Shown: positions 45,267 to 54,253 of the stretch, in pieces
Numbering within the stretch: the stretch's first letter is position 1
Layout of the letters: each line of letters starts with the position of its first letter
NCBI RefSeq assembly: GCF_034931005.1
Contig: NZ_JAYGIN010000001.1
Location: 310,001-374,000 of the forward strand
Reading direction: 5' to 3'
DNA length: 64,000 nucleotides
Origin: Arcicella sp034931005
GTDB taxonomy: Bacteria; Bacteroidota; Bacteroidia; Cytophagales; Spirosomataceae
Notes under the pieces: model-generated
The model's database searches: none
Told to the model about the DNA's origin: nothing
What the model saw: only the letters and a program-made list of their open reading frames with translations
Program-made: the position numbers and the translations under genes

Positions 45267-45582
45267 TTTAAACGTAGGACAGGTTTCCACCTGTCATTTT
45301 AATATTTATCAGGTTGGAAACCTGTGTTACTCAATATTTATCAGGTTGGAAACCTGTGCTACTCAATATTTATCAGGTTGGAAACCTGTGTTACTCAATA
45401 TTTATCAGGTTGGAAACCTGTGCTACTCAATATTTATCAGGTTGGAAACCTGTGCTACTCAATATTTATCAGGTTGGAAACCTGTGCTACTCAATATTTA
45501 TCAGGTTGGAAACCTGTGTTACTCAATATTTATCAGGTTGGAAACCTGTGTTACTCAATATTTATCAGGTTGGAAACCTGTG
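45267..45582. repeat. Nine-copy 32-nt hairpin array between the two GH51 genes
   Basis: The word CAGGTTGGAAACCTG starts at 45310 and recurs every 32 nt to 45566, nine copies in all; the last copy runs into the following gene's 3' end. Each copy is a 6-bp palindrome with a GGA loop, followed by TG(T/C)GTTAC or TGTGCTAC. A variant (ACAGGTTTCCACCTGT) lies at 45275. Apart from a C/T change the spacers are identical, so this is not CRISPR. Read on the transcribed (minus) strand, each hairpin is preceded by GTAG or GTAA, the hallmark of REP elements. Confidence 0.92.
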
Positions 45583-47127
45583 TTACTTTTTCAAGTTCAA
45601 AACCACTACCGAATAAGCAGGAAGTGTTAATTTTAATACTCCTTTTTCCAATTTAGCTCCTTTGAAATCTTGAATGGCAATTTTATTTGGATTCTCGAAA
45701 GAGTTAAAATCATTGATTTTTGTCGAGGCTAAAATTGTTCCTGATAATTTAGTGAAGTCTTCTCCTCTCAAATTAATCGACACTTCTTGTGGTTTTGAAT
45801 AATCAATATTTGTCAGTGAAATATTCAAGCTACCCGTTGCATCTTTGGAAGCCGAAGCAGAAACTGCCGTCAATTTTTTGCCTTGATATTCATAAGAAGC
45901 CGATTCAATTGAAATAGGAACAAGCGTTGCATCTTGGTGAACATTGTACATTTTCATGACGTGATACGTTGGCGTAAGCAACATTTTCTCTTCGTTTGTC
46001 AAAATAACCGACTGTAAAACATTTACGATTTGAGCTAAGTTGGCAACTCTTACACGGTCAGCGTGATTGTTGAAAATATTTAAAGTAATACCCGCAATCA
46101 TGGCATCACGCATGGTATTTTGTTGGTATAAAAACCCCGGATTTGTTCCTGCTTCAACATTGTACCAACCGCCCCATTCGTCAACTACCAAAGCAATTTT
46201 TTTAGCAGGGTCATATTTATCCATAATCGTTGAGTGACGAGTTACAAATTCTTCCATTTTCCAAGCTTCATCCATTGTCTTGAAATATTGAGCTTCCGTA
46301 AAATCTACCGAAGGACCTTTGTCTCCCCAACTTAACACTGAATAATGGTGCAAAGCAACGCCCGAAAGCATATTATGAGGAATATTTTTCATCAAAGTTT
46401 CTGTCCAAGCATAATCGCCGTCACTTGCTCCCGAAGCAATTCTGTATAAACCACCTGTATTGCTCCAATCAGCCATAAAGGTTGCATATTGACGATAAAT
46501 ATTTGAGTAATGTTCAGCCGTCATATTTCCGCCACAACCCCAAGCTTCATTACCAACGCCCCAAATTTTTACGTTCCAAGGTTTTTCACGACCATTTTGT
46601 TTACGTAATTCAGACATTGGACTTCCCGTTGGGTGATTTACATACGTTACCCAATCAGTCAAATCTTTCACTGTTCCACTTCCTACATTTCCTGCCAAAT
46701 ATGGTTCAGCACCGATACGCTCGCATAAATCCAAGAAATCGTGCGTTCCGAAACTGTTATCTTCCGTAACACCACCCCACCAAGCATTAATCATACTCGG
46801 ACGTTTTGCTTTAGGGCCAATACCATCTTTCCATTGATAAGTATCTGCAAAACAACCACCAGGCCAACGGAGATTAGGCACTTTCAAATCTTTCAAGGCT
46901 TTAATTACGTCATTACGAACACCGTTTGTATTCGGTATTTTTGTGTTGTTTTCACCCACATACATTCCACCGTAAATACATTTTCCCAAATGTTCAGCGA
47001 AATGCCCGTAAATGTGTTTGTCGATTTTGGTTTTAGCCAAATCGGTGTTTAAGGTAATTTTGTTTTGTGCGGAAATCATTCCTGACAAAAACATAAAAAA
47101 AACGATTGATAAAGATGTCTTTTTCAA
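45583..47127 (-). CDS. Alpha-L-arabinofuranosidase, GH51 (short form)
   Basis: The protein has 514 residues with a signal peptide (1-21, ending MISAQ). The GH51 core is clear: IYGHFAEHLGKCIYGGMYVG, LRWPGGCFADTYQWKDGIG, acid/base Glu194 in GVGNEAWG, LHHYSVL, and nucleophile Glu317 in VVDEWGGW. The C-terminal beta domain ends VVVLNLKK. It cleaves terminal alpha-L-arabinofuranosyl residues. The gene begins 4 nt after the stop of the GH127/GH146 gene, so the two are co-translated; its stop lies at the edge of the hairpin array. Confidence 0.95.
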   Translation of the reverse strand: MKKTSLSIVFFMFLSGMISAQNKITLNTDLAKTKIDKHIYGHFAEHLGKCIYGGMYVGENNTKIPNTNGVRNDVIKALKDLKVPNLRWPGGCFADTYQWKDGIGPKAKRPSMINAWWGGVTEDNSFGTHDFLDLCERIGAEPYLAGNVGSGTVKDLTDWVTYVNHPTGSPMSELRKQNGREKPWNVKIWGVGNEAWGCGGNMTAEHYSNIYRQYATFMADWSNTGGLYRIASGASDGDYAWTETLMKNIPHNMLSGVALHHYSVLSWGDKGPSVDFTEAQYFKTMDEAWKMEEFVTRHSTIMDKYDPAKKIALVVDEWGGWYNVEAGTNPGFLYQQNTMRDAMIAGITLNIFNNHADRVRVANLAQIVNVLQSVILTNEEKMLLTPTYHVMKMYNVHQDATLVPISIESASYEYQGKKLTAVSASASKDATGSLNISLTNIDYSKPQEVSINLRGEDFTKLSGTILASTKINDFNSFENPNKIAIQDFKGAKLEKGVLKLTLPAYSVVVLNLKK

Positions 47128-47131
47128 TGAA

Positions 47132-49444
47132 TTAAGGTTTTATTGTTAATCTAATTTGATGAATTCGAGGTGAATAAACACCATTGTTTGCACTGATTTT
47201 TAGTACAAGATTTTGGGTAGAATTTTCCGTTTCTGGAATTTTCAATTTAATAATTTTATTGTCGTTTGATACTATCTCTAATGGTTTATCATTCACTAAA
47301 AATGAGAGATTGTCTTGTTTGAATTTATCTAAGACAGCGATTTCAATATTTCTTCCTTCAAGATTTTTATTGGTCAATTGGTAAGAAATAAAGGATTTTG
47401 TATTTCTCCAAAAATGTCCTTCTTCATAACCTGAATCGCTTTTTTCGCCTTTGTAATTATGGTCAACTTCGGGTTGTTGTTCTCCGCAATTTATTTTATC
47501 AATTGTGTTTGCTTCCAAAGCTAAAATCTGCTTTTCATAGTTTTTTAAATTCTCGGTATTTTTCTTAAATTCCTCAGAATTCATCGTTTGAAAATACATT
47601 TGATAACGGGCATCATGTAATTCAAAAAATGGCATCAATGTAAGATTTGAGTATGAAAATTTAAGTTCTTGAAGATTGACGGGCTTTATCTTTTCTAAAT
47701 ATCCTCGATTGTCTGCTACCAAAGCTACGGCAGACTCTAATGAATATAATTTCCCTTTGGCTTCGTGTCCCATTCTGCTATCATCGGCAAAAAGCCCGTC
47801 TAAATTGGCAGTATCTGTTTTGGCGGCTAACACAATTGGGCCGTGCATAATAGCTGCCCAATTTGAACTATCAGGCAAATATTCCAAATGCGTTTGCATA
47901 GGTAATTCTACCAAAATTTTATCGCCATTTTTCCATTTTCTATTGATTAAAATGTATTCAGATGATTTTGCCGTAAATGCTTGATTTTTACCATTTACCC
48001 AAATTTTCACATTATTCGCCCATTTTGGAAAACGAATGCCAATGTTGAAGTTTTTAGTTTGCTTTAAACTGACAATTAGCTCTGAACGATTGCTATGCGG
48101 AAATTGCGTTTTTTGTGTGAGTTTTATGTCTCGTTCTGCCCAGTTGAGCACCGAAGGAATAAACAAATTGACAAATAAATCTTGCTGATTATGGCTATAA
48201 ATCAACTCGCCATATTTGGTATGATTTTCTATACCCGAACCTACACAACACCACATACTGGTTTCAGGCTGCGAATAAACCCGATAATGACTGGGACGAA
48301 TGGGCGTAAAATAAACAAAACCACCCTTTGTTGGATGTTGGCTTGACAAAATATGGTTGTAAAGTGTTTTTTCATAAAAATCAAGATATTGCAAATCGTT
48401 TTTATCGAAAAATAAAGCCTTACTCAAACGGAGCATATTGTAAGAATTGCAGGTTTCTGGCCCTTGATTTGACTCCAACATTTTAGAGAAATCATTGGTT
48501 GGATTAAAATGTTCTCGAACACTATTTCCACCAAAAGCAACGCTACGTTTTTGCGTCAAATTATTCCAAAAATAAACTGCGGCATCAGACCAATCCTTAT
48601 TTCCGTTCAACTGAGCTACTTTTTCAAAACCAATAACCTTTGGAATTTGCGTATTAGCGTGCAAACCTGTGAGTTTATCTTGATGCTGAATTAATGGATT
48701 TAGAATAGCTTTATGCGATATTTTTTCAGCAATTTGAAGATACTTTTTGTCCTTTGTGATTTCGTATAAATCTGCAAAAACCTCATTCATTCCACCGTGT
48801 TCTGTCCGAAGCATCGTTTGAATTTGCTCCTCAGAAAGTGGTTTTATCAAGTCCGTAAACCAGTCACCCAAGCCAATTAAAACCTGCAAAGCCTGTTTAT
48901 TATTGGTAAATTGATACGCATCTCGCAAGCCCGCAAATAGTTTGTGAATATTATAAAGTGGCACCCAAGTATTATTTAAACCGAAGCTACTTCCATCAAT
49001 ATCGCCTTTATGAATACGCTCCCAAAATACTTTTCCTTGTGGAATTCCTCCCACATAACCATTGCCATTTTTAGCTTGACAACGAGCCAATTCTGAAACC
49101 ATATAATCCAAACGGCTCTTTAATTCGGTATTTTTAGTGGAAGCATACATCATTGCCAAAGCTGACAAATAATGCCCGCCAATGTGTCCATCCAAACCCG
49201 AACTTTCCCAGTTTCCATACCTTTCAGCTTTCAAGGGTAAACTTGCATCAATCAAATACGGAGCTAATAATTTATCAGGATTTAAAGCTAAAATATACTT
49301 CAAATCAACGTCTTGAGCATTTTTAAAAACGCCTTCCGTCAATTGAACCGATTGCAAAGGAAATGATTGCATTTGTGCAAAGGCAGTGAAAGCACTTGTA
49401 CAAATGAAGAGAAAATGAAGGCTATATCTTAATGATTTTTTCAA
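47132..49444 (-). CDS. Beta-L-arabinofuranosidase, GH127/GH146 type (former DUF1680)
   Basis: The protein has 770 residues with a signal peptide (1-23, ending FAQ). The alpha/alpha barrel carries the family motifs SGLDGHIGGHYLSALA, YVGGIPQG, ETCNSYNMLRLSKALF (about 331-346) and MWCCVGSGIENHTKYGELIY (about 397-416). The Cys pair and the upstream Glu/Cys supply the zinc site and the cysteine nucleophile used by this family. A beta-sandwich and a C-terminal CBM-like domain follow. It removes beta-linked L-arabinofuranose, as in some pectic side chains and hydroxyproline-linked arabinans. I cannot decide between GH127 and GH146 by eye; the Bacteroidota context favours GH146. Confidence 0.9.
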   Translation of the reverse strand: MKKSLRYSLHFLFICTSAFTAFAQMQSFPLQSVQLTEGVFKNAQDVDLKYILALNPDKLLAPYLIDASLPLKAERYGNWESSGLDGHIGGHYLSALAMMYASTKNTELKSRLDYMVSELARCQAKNGNGYVGGIPQGKVFWERIHKGDIDGSSFGLNNTWVPLYNIHKLFAGLRDAYQFTNNKQALQVLIGLGDWFTDLIKPLSEEQIQTMLRTEHGGMNEVFADLYEITKDKKYLQIAEKISHKAILNPLIQHQDKLTGLHANTQIPKVIGFEKVAQLNGNKDWSDAAVYFWNNLTQKRSVAFGGNSVREHFNPTNDFSKMLESNQGPETCNSYNMLRLSKALFFDKNDLQYLDFYEKTLYNHILSSQHPTKGGFVYFTPIRPSHYRVYSQPETSMWCCVGSGIENHTKYGELIYSHNQQDLFVNLFIPSVLNWAERDIKLTQKTQFPHSNRSELIVSLKQTKNFNIGIRFPKWANNVKIWVNGKNQAFTAKSSEYILINRKWKNGDKILVELPMQTHLEYLPDSSNWAAIMHGPIVLAAKTDTANLDGLFADDSRMGHEAKGKLYSLESAVALVADNRGYLEKIKPVNLQELKFSYSNLTLMPFFELHDARYQMYFQTMNSEEFKKNTENLKNYEKQILALEANTIDKINCGEQQPEVDHNYKGEKSDSGYEEGHFWRNTKSFISYQLTNKNLEGRNIEIAVLDKFKQDNLSFLVNDKPLEIVSNDNKIIKLKIPETENSTQNLVLKISANNGVYSPRIHQIRLTIKP

Positions 49445-49488
49445 TGTTTTTGGGTTTGTTGGATAAATTATGCCCCTTTAATAAACCT

Positions 49489-49588
49489 AAATTAGACCAC
49501 AGATGACACTGATTTAACGGATTTACGCTGATTTTTATCAGTTTATCCGTGAAAATCTGTCTAATCAGTGTTATCTGTGGTCTAATTT
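49489..49588. repeat. 100-nt dispersed palindrome
   Basis: AAATTAGACCACAGAT at the left pairs with ATCTGTGGTCTAATTT at the right; the inner CACTGATT, ACGGAT and AATCTG words are also mirrored around the centre near 49538. It occupies most of the gap between the GH43 and GH127/GH146 genes. A related element, with CACGGATGACACAGATT, is at 54087-54192. Confidence 0.85.
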
Positions 49589-49619
49589 ATCTCAGTACAC
49601 AAATTATTACGAATCGAAA

Positions 49620-50564
49620 TTATTTCAATCCCGCCGAGGTCATAACAATAGGCAAAATCTTTCCATTTTTATCGTATTTCAATTCATCCACACAAACTGA
49701 ACGGTGAAAACTTGCGGCATCGGGCGATAATGCTCCGTTATGATAAACGAAATATGATTTGGCTTTAAAATCCACAATTGCATGGTGATTTGTATTGCAA
49801 TTTCCAGCGTTTTCACAAATTAAACTTTCAAATTTCCAAGGGCCATGAATGCTCTTACTGGTTGCATAGATGGTTTTTTCAGGAAAATCAATTGAATAAC
49901 TTAAATAATATGTCCCTTTGCGTTTATGAACCCAAGGAGCTTCCGTAAATTTGGTAGGCACTTTTACTTGCTTGATTTCACCATCTAATTCAATCATATT
50001 TGGTTTTAACTTAGCATAGTAACAAGCAGTATTTCCCCAAAAAAGGTAGGCTTGTCCATCATCATCAATAAAAACGGTTGGGTCAATATCATCCCAAGAA
50101 ATGGTTGCTCCTTTGGTCATATCATTCGTAATAATTGCCGAACCTTTGGCATCTTTGAAAGGTCCAAGCGGATTATCTGCTACGGCAACGCCAATTGCTT
50201 TACCTTTGATAGTTCCATGCTCAACCGCCACATACCAATAAAATTTTCCATTTCTCTCCACCACTTGCGAAGCCCAAGCATCGCCTTTTGCCCAAGCAAA
50301 ATCTGTTGCTTTCAAGGGTACAGCGTGTTCTGTCCACGTTTTCATGTCAGAAGTTGAAAATACCAACCACTCATTCATTACATAACGTTGCTCACGATTG
50401 GGTGCTTCGTCATGTCCTGCATAAATGTACATTTTGTCTTTATAAACCAATGCAGCAGGGTCAGCAGTGAATTTGTCTTTAACAATTGGATTACCATTCG
50501 GCAATTCAACTAATTGAGCCATTGCTTGGCTGGCAATTAATAAAAGGAATAATATTTTTTTCAT
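49620..50564 (-). CDS. GH43 family glycosidase, single module
   Basis: The protein has 314 residues with a signal peptide (1-16, ending AMAQ). One five-bladed propeller carries the three GH43 carboxylates: Asp35 in FTADPAAL (base), Asp161 in DDIDPTVF (pKa modulator) and Glu208 in FTEAPWVH (acid). The short loops and the absence of an extra C-terminal domain suggest an exo-acting alpha-L-arabinofuranosidase or beta-xylosidase; the neighbours favour arabinofuranosidase. Probably periplasmic. Confidence 0.88.
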   Translation of the reverse strand: MKKILFLLLIASQAMAQLVELPNGNPIVKDKFTADPAALVYKDKMYIYAGHDEAPNREQRYVMNEWLVFSTSDMKTWTEHAVPLKATDFAWAKGDAWASQVVERNGKFYWYVAVEHGTIKGKAIGVAVADNPLGPFKDAKGSAIITNDMTKGATISWDDIDPTVFIDDDGQAYLFWGNTACYYAKLKPNMIELDGEIKQVKVPTKFTEAPWVHKRKGTYYLSYSIDFPEKTIYATSKSIHGPWKFESLICENAGNCNTNHHAIVDFKAKSYFVYHNGALSPDAASFHRSVCVDELKYDKNGKILPIVMTSAGLK

Positions 50565-50629
50565 TAGAAATTTATTTGGGTAACAATTTTTGTTCTTCTA
50601 TGATTTATAAGTAAAATTATGGTTGGACT

Positions 50630-50662
50630 AACGCTGGCTGGGTTCAAAACTCAGCCAGCGTT
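50630..50662. terminator. Perfect 11-bp hairpin after the FG-GAP lipoprotein gene
   Basis: AACGCTGGCTG and CAGCCAGCGTT pair around an 11-nt loop, 28 nt downstream of the stop at 50690 on the minus strand. No T-run follows, so it may stabilise or process the mRNA rather than terminate it. Confidence 0.55.
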
Positions 50663-50689
50663 ATATTCCGTATAAATCAAAGAAATATC

Positions 50690-53600
50690 TCATTTTTTAG
50701 ATGTCACAACACTATTCAAATCCTTAAATCTTGTATTAAACACTTTAACAGTCTCATTATTTACTCCTACAACTACTTGGTTATCAACCAATAATATTGA
50801 TTTTACATCTCCTTCTACTAAAAACCCGCTTTTGTAGGCAGGAATACTTTTAAAATCTCCCTTGCCATTTCCTTTTAGGAATAAACCCAAAGAAGCATCC
50901 GTTCTACCTGTTGAATATTCAGTTTGATATTCATTTCCTGCTAATAAAATGTCAGGTTTATTATCGTTGTCAAAATCTGAAATTAGAATACAATTTACGG
51001 GTGCAAATTGGGCTTCAATTGGTAAATCATGGCTTTTGAATTGCCCATTTCCTATGTTTTCCAACCAAACACTTTTGGTGTTTTCACAGGTTAATTTCAA
51101 TAAATTATCCTTCCCAAAATCATCTACCAATTGATTCATCGTGACTTGTGCGAAATCTTTATGATATAAATATTTCTTCTTGATAATTGGCGTTTGTTCA
51201 GCAATTTGATTACGGTCAAAATCTGGGAATAATTCAAATTCTTGATTTGCATTACGAATGTGATAAGCAGGCATTAATTCGTTAGTTCCACTATTATCTA
51301 AGTCTTTGGCAAAAAGATAAAAAGGTCTTTCAGCCGTGACATGATATTTATTATTTTGCCCATAATTTCCTGCTACCAAATCTAAATCTCCATCGCCGTC
51401 CAAATCTGCCGAAGCCAAAGAACGCCACATTCCTGTATTATTTTGCAACGTGGTTTTATCGGTAATTTCAATGAGTTTATTTTTGGTATTTTTGAAAAAA
51501 CGAATTGACATCCATTCTCCTGCCACGACTAAATCTTCAATTTTATCGTTATCAATATCTATCCAAAGAGCATCAGTAATCATTCCTAAATCTTGAAAAT
51601 CCCTACTGAATGAACCAGTTACGTCTTTAAAAATTCCATGTTCATTTTTAAAAAGATAACTTTTAGGAGATTTTGGAAAATTTTCATTGTCAATTCTACC
51701 GCCAATAAATACATCTAAATCACCATCTTTATCAAAATCATTTATGGCAATTGTACTTGAAAAAACGTTTATATTTTGAGGAAAAGCATTTGGATTTCTT
51801 TTAAAATTTCCTTTTCCATCATTTAAAAATAACTTTGGCACTGAAACAAAACCTCTTGGATATTCGGTACTTCCACCCGTAATTATTAAGTCTAAATCTT
51901 TATCATTATCAACATCAAAAAACTCAGATGCTAAATCTTCTTCCATTTTTCCAAAGGTTTCTAATTCCTTTGCTTCAAAACTGCCATCTTGTTTTTGTAC
52001 AAATAATTTTCCCGATTGTCGGGCTGCTCCACCTACAAAAAAGTCTTCTAAACCATCACCATTCACATCACCTTTTGCCATACAAGGTCCTAATTGTGAA
52101 TATTTTTGTGGTTGTAATCGACGAACGTAATAATCAAAAAATGGCGTTTCTTGGTGTTTGAAATTTATCGTCTGTGGAGACACAGACAACGGCGATGTGA
52201 ATGTCGTCTGTGGAGACACAGACAATGGCGATGGCAAAATATTTGCCATTTTTTCATTCAAAATAACAGACTGATTTACCTTTAAATTTCGTAAAACTTG
52301 CCCTTTGCCACTCGTCCAAACTATTTTTAAAGAATCAACTTTTTTACTATTTCCTAAACCAAAATGTAAGCGATTATCTACCGTCGAAGCATACCCACGA
52401 ACAGGAGACTGTTCCGCACTTTGCACTTGACTATTGCTGTAAATCAACACCTTAGCCCCAATTCCATTTAAATTCCCAAGATTTCCTTTTAGCTCAATTC
52501 TTAAAAAGTTATGAGTCGTATCAGCCGTTGATTTACGTAATTCATTTCGCATCACAAATGCCTCCTGATTCATATTATTGACTACTACATCTAAATCTCC
52601 ATCATTATCCAAATCGGCATAAACTGCCCCTTGCGAAATAGATTTTTCGTTAATTCCTACCAAATTAGATTGGTCTTCAAAAGTCAAACTCTGATTATTA
52701 TGATAGAAGAAATTGGTCTTTTTAACAGGTTCAAATTCGTCTAATCTTTTACGCCAATTTTTAATTTGGTCAGGACTTATACTTTGAGAATCACCTCCGC
52801 CAAAACTGTATTCGCTGTGTTTTTCTTCTTGGGTAAAAGCAATGAAATCATTATTGGTTAAATCCTTAGCAAGTCCATTGCTAATATGAATATCTTTCCA
52901 AGCATCATTGTCAAAATCTGCCATCAAAATACTCCAACTCCAATCGGTTTCGGCAATACCCGCCAAATGTCCAATTTCTGAAAAAAGCGGTTCATTATTT
53001 TCTCGATTTCCCTGATTTACTTGTAGCATATTTCTGGAAAATTGTTGCTGATAACCAAGACTTCTTTGCATTTCAAATTTTTCGGGCGTAAATCCCAAGA
53101 CCATCATTTTTTTGCGGTCATTGGTATTAGGCATCATGTCTAAAACACCTAAATCGGGTAGTAAATCGTTGTTAATATCTGCCGCATCAACGCCCATACT
53201 ACTGAAACTTTGGTGTTTGGTAGCTTTGGCACTAATGTTTGTAAAATGTCCTTTTTTGTCATTTAGCCACAGGCAATCATTACTCAAATAATCATTTGCC
53301 ACATAAATATCAGGATAATTATCTTGGTTCAAATCTGCCATAACAACTCCCAATCCATAGCCATCTTCTTTAATTCCTGCTTGTTTAGAAACGTCTGTAA
53401 AGTGTTTTTGAGGGAAATCATTACGGTATAATTTATCCGCCGCAGGAGCATTTCCAGAAGAATCAACAGGAATTAAACGATTGGGTTGTGGCTCAAAAAG
53501 TTTGTGATTGAGCAAATACATATCCAAATCACCATCTTTATCATAATCTAAAAAAGTAGCTTGCGTTGAAAAACCTGTATCAGCTAAACCATATTCTACG

Positions 53601-54226
53601 GCTTGTTCTTTGAAGGTTGGATTTTGCCCGCCTTGATTTACAAAAAGTAGATTTTTGCGTTGATTGACATCTTTAAAATGTGAAACACAGAGGTAAATAT
53701 CCTGCCAACCGTCCTGATTTATATCAATCACGCTCACGCCTGTTATCCACTGTTTTTTTGTAATTCCTGCCTTTTCGGTGATGTCTTCAAAATGAAAAGC
53801 TCCTTTATTCAAATATAACTTACAACCCACCTGACTCGCTCCGAAAAAGACATCTTGCAAGCCATCATTATTAAAATCGCCAACGCCAACACCCGAACCA
53901 ATGTACATATATTCGTTAGTGTAAAAATTGACCGAATCGCTTTCCGTAATTTGATTATTGAAGGTAATATTGGTTTCGGAAGACGGTAAATTGGTAAAAA
54001 ACAAAGCCGTTTTAGTTTGTTTTTGGCAACTTGAAAACATTAGAGTAAGTAACAAAAAAGTAAATATTTTTGAAATTTCACAAACAATAGAACACGGATG
54101 ACACAGATTCTGCGAAGCACAGATTTTCACAGATTTTGTTCTGTAATTTGTAAAAATCTGTGTTATTATTTTCTGTGTCATTTGTGTACTATTTTTTGTT
54201 CTATGCCCATTTTTTTGACCTGTCAA
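50690..54226 (-). CDS. Surface lipoprotein with FG-GAP/VCBS repeats and ASPIC/UnbV domain
   Basis: The frame is 1,178 residues, but about the first 48 are translated from a dispersed hairpin repeat, and no ATG lies between that and the lipoprotein signal (IFTFLLLTLMFSSC). The true start is unclear and could be a non-ATG codon near 54085. Seven DxNxDGxxD-type FG-GAP blades precede an ASPIC/UnbV domain (about 572-656: NLNGIGAKVLIYS ... GYASTVDNRLHFGLG). A second propeller with five or six more blades (GDVNGDGLEDFFVGG, FDKDGDLDVFIGG, LDGDGDLDLVAGN) follows. Such calcium-binding propellers are frequent beside SusCD pairs in Cytophagales and are thought to be glycan-binding surface proteins. It sits between two GH43 genes of the arabinan operon. 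Confidence 0.85.
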   Translation of the reverse strand: MTGQKNGHRTKNSTQMTQKIITQIFTNYRTKSVKICASQNLCHPCSIVCEISKIFTFLLLTLMFSSCQKQTKTALFFTNLPSSETNITFNNQITESDSVNFYTNEYMYIGSGVGVGDFNNDGLQDVFFGASQVGCKLYLNKGAFHFEDITEKAGITKKQWITGVSVIDINQDGWQDIYLCVSHFKDVNQRKNLLFVNQGGQNPTFKEQAVEYGLADTGFSTQATFLDYDKDGDLDMYLLNHKLFEPQPNRLIPVDSSGNAPAADKLYRNDFPQKHFTDVSKQAGIKEDGYGLGVVMADLNQDNYPDIYVANDYLSNDCLWLNDKKGHFTNISAKATKHQSFSSMGVDAADINNDLLPDLGVLDMMPNTNDRKKMMVLGFTPEKFEMQRSLGYQQQFSRNMLQVNQGNRENNEPLFSEIGHLAGIAETDWSWSILMADFDNDAWKDIHISNGLAKDLTNNDFIAFTQEEKHSEYSFGGGDSQSISPDQIKNWRKRLDEFEPVKKTNFFYHNNQSLTFEDQSNLVGINEKSISQGAVYADLDNDGDLDVVVNNMNQEAFVMRNELRKSTADTTHNFLRIELKGNLGNLNGIGAKVLIYSNSQVQSAEQSPVRGYASTVDNRLHFGLGNSKKVDSLKIVWTSGKGQVLRNLKVNQSVILNEKMANILPSPLSVSPQTTFTSPLSVSPQTINFKHQETPFFDYYVRRLQPQKYSQLGPCMAKGDVNGDGLEDFFVGGAARQSGKLFVQKQDGSFEAKELETFGKMEEDLASEFFDVDNDKDLDLIITGGSTEYPRGFVSVPKLFLNDGKGNFKRNPNAFPQNINVFSSTIAINDFDKDGDLDVFIGGRIDNENFPKSPKSYLFKNEHGIFKDVTGSFSRDFQDLGMITDALWIDIDNDKIEDLVVAGEWMSIRFFKNTKNKLIEITDKTTLQNNTGMWRSLASADLDGDGDLDLVAGNYGQNNKYHVTAERPFYLFAKDLDNSGTNELMPAYHIRNANQEFELFPDFDRNQIAEQTPIIKKKYLYHKDFAQVTMNQLVDDFGKDNLLKLTCENTKSVWLENIGNGQFKSHDLPIEAQFAPVNCILISDFDNDNKPDILLAGNEYQTEYSTGRTDASLGLFLKGNGKGDFKSIPAYKSGFLVEGDVKSILLVDNQVVVGVNNETVKVFNTRFKDLNSVVTSKK
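52170..52223. repeat. 36-nt palindromic duplication inside the FG-GAP gene
   Basis: GTCTGTGGAGACACAGAC, a perfect palindrome with a GAGA loop, occurs at 52170-52187 and again at 52206-52223. The 36-nt unit is in frame and encodes SPLSVSPQT twice, in the linker right after the UnbV domain. Confidence 0.85.
54087..54192. repeat. Dispersed palindrome overlapping the 5' end of the FG-GAP gene
   Basis: ATAGAACACGGATGACACAG on the left pairs with the ATTTTCTGTGTCATTTGTGT region on the right, with inner CACAGATTTT / AAAATCTGTG pairs. It belongs to the same family as 49489-49588. Confidence 0.82.
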
Positions 54227-54233
54227 AAAATAT

Positions 54234-54253
54234 ACAGGTTAAAACCTGTGTTA
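54234..54253. repeat. Single REP-like hairpin at the end of the endo-arabinanase gene
   Basis: CAGGTTAAAACCTGTGTTAC has the same arms and GTGTTAC tail as the nine-copy array. It overlaps the stop codon of the GH43 gene ending at 54251. Confidence 0.75.

Noticed and set aside
45310..45580. Possible CRISPR array (regular 32-nt period)
   Set aside because: The whole 32-nt unit repeats, including the spacer; there are no variable spacers and no cas genes. It is a tandem hairpin array.
45220..45656. Plus-strand open frames with repeated YQVGNLCYSIF
   Set aside because: They arise in all three frames from the 32-nt hairpin array, so they reflect the repeat and not a protein.
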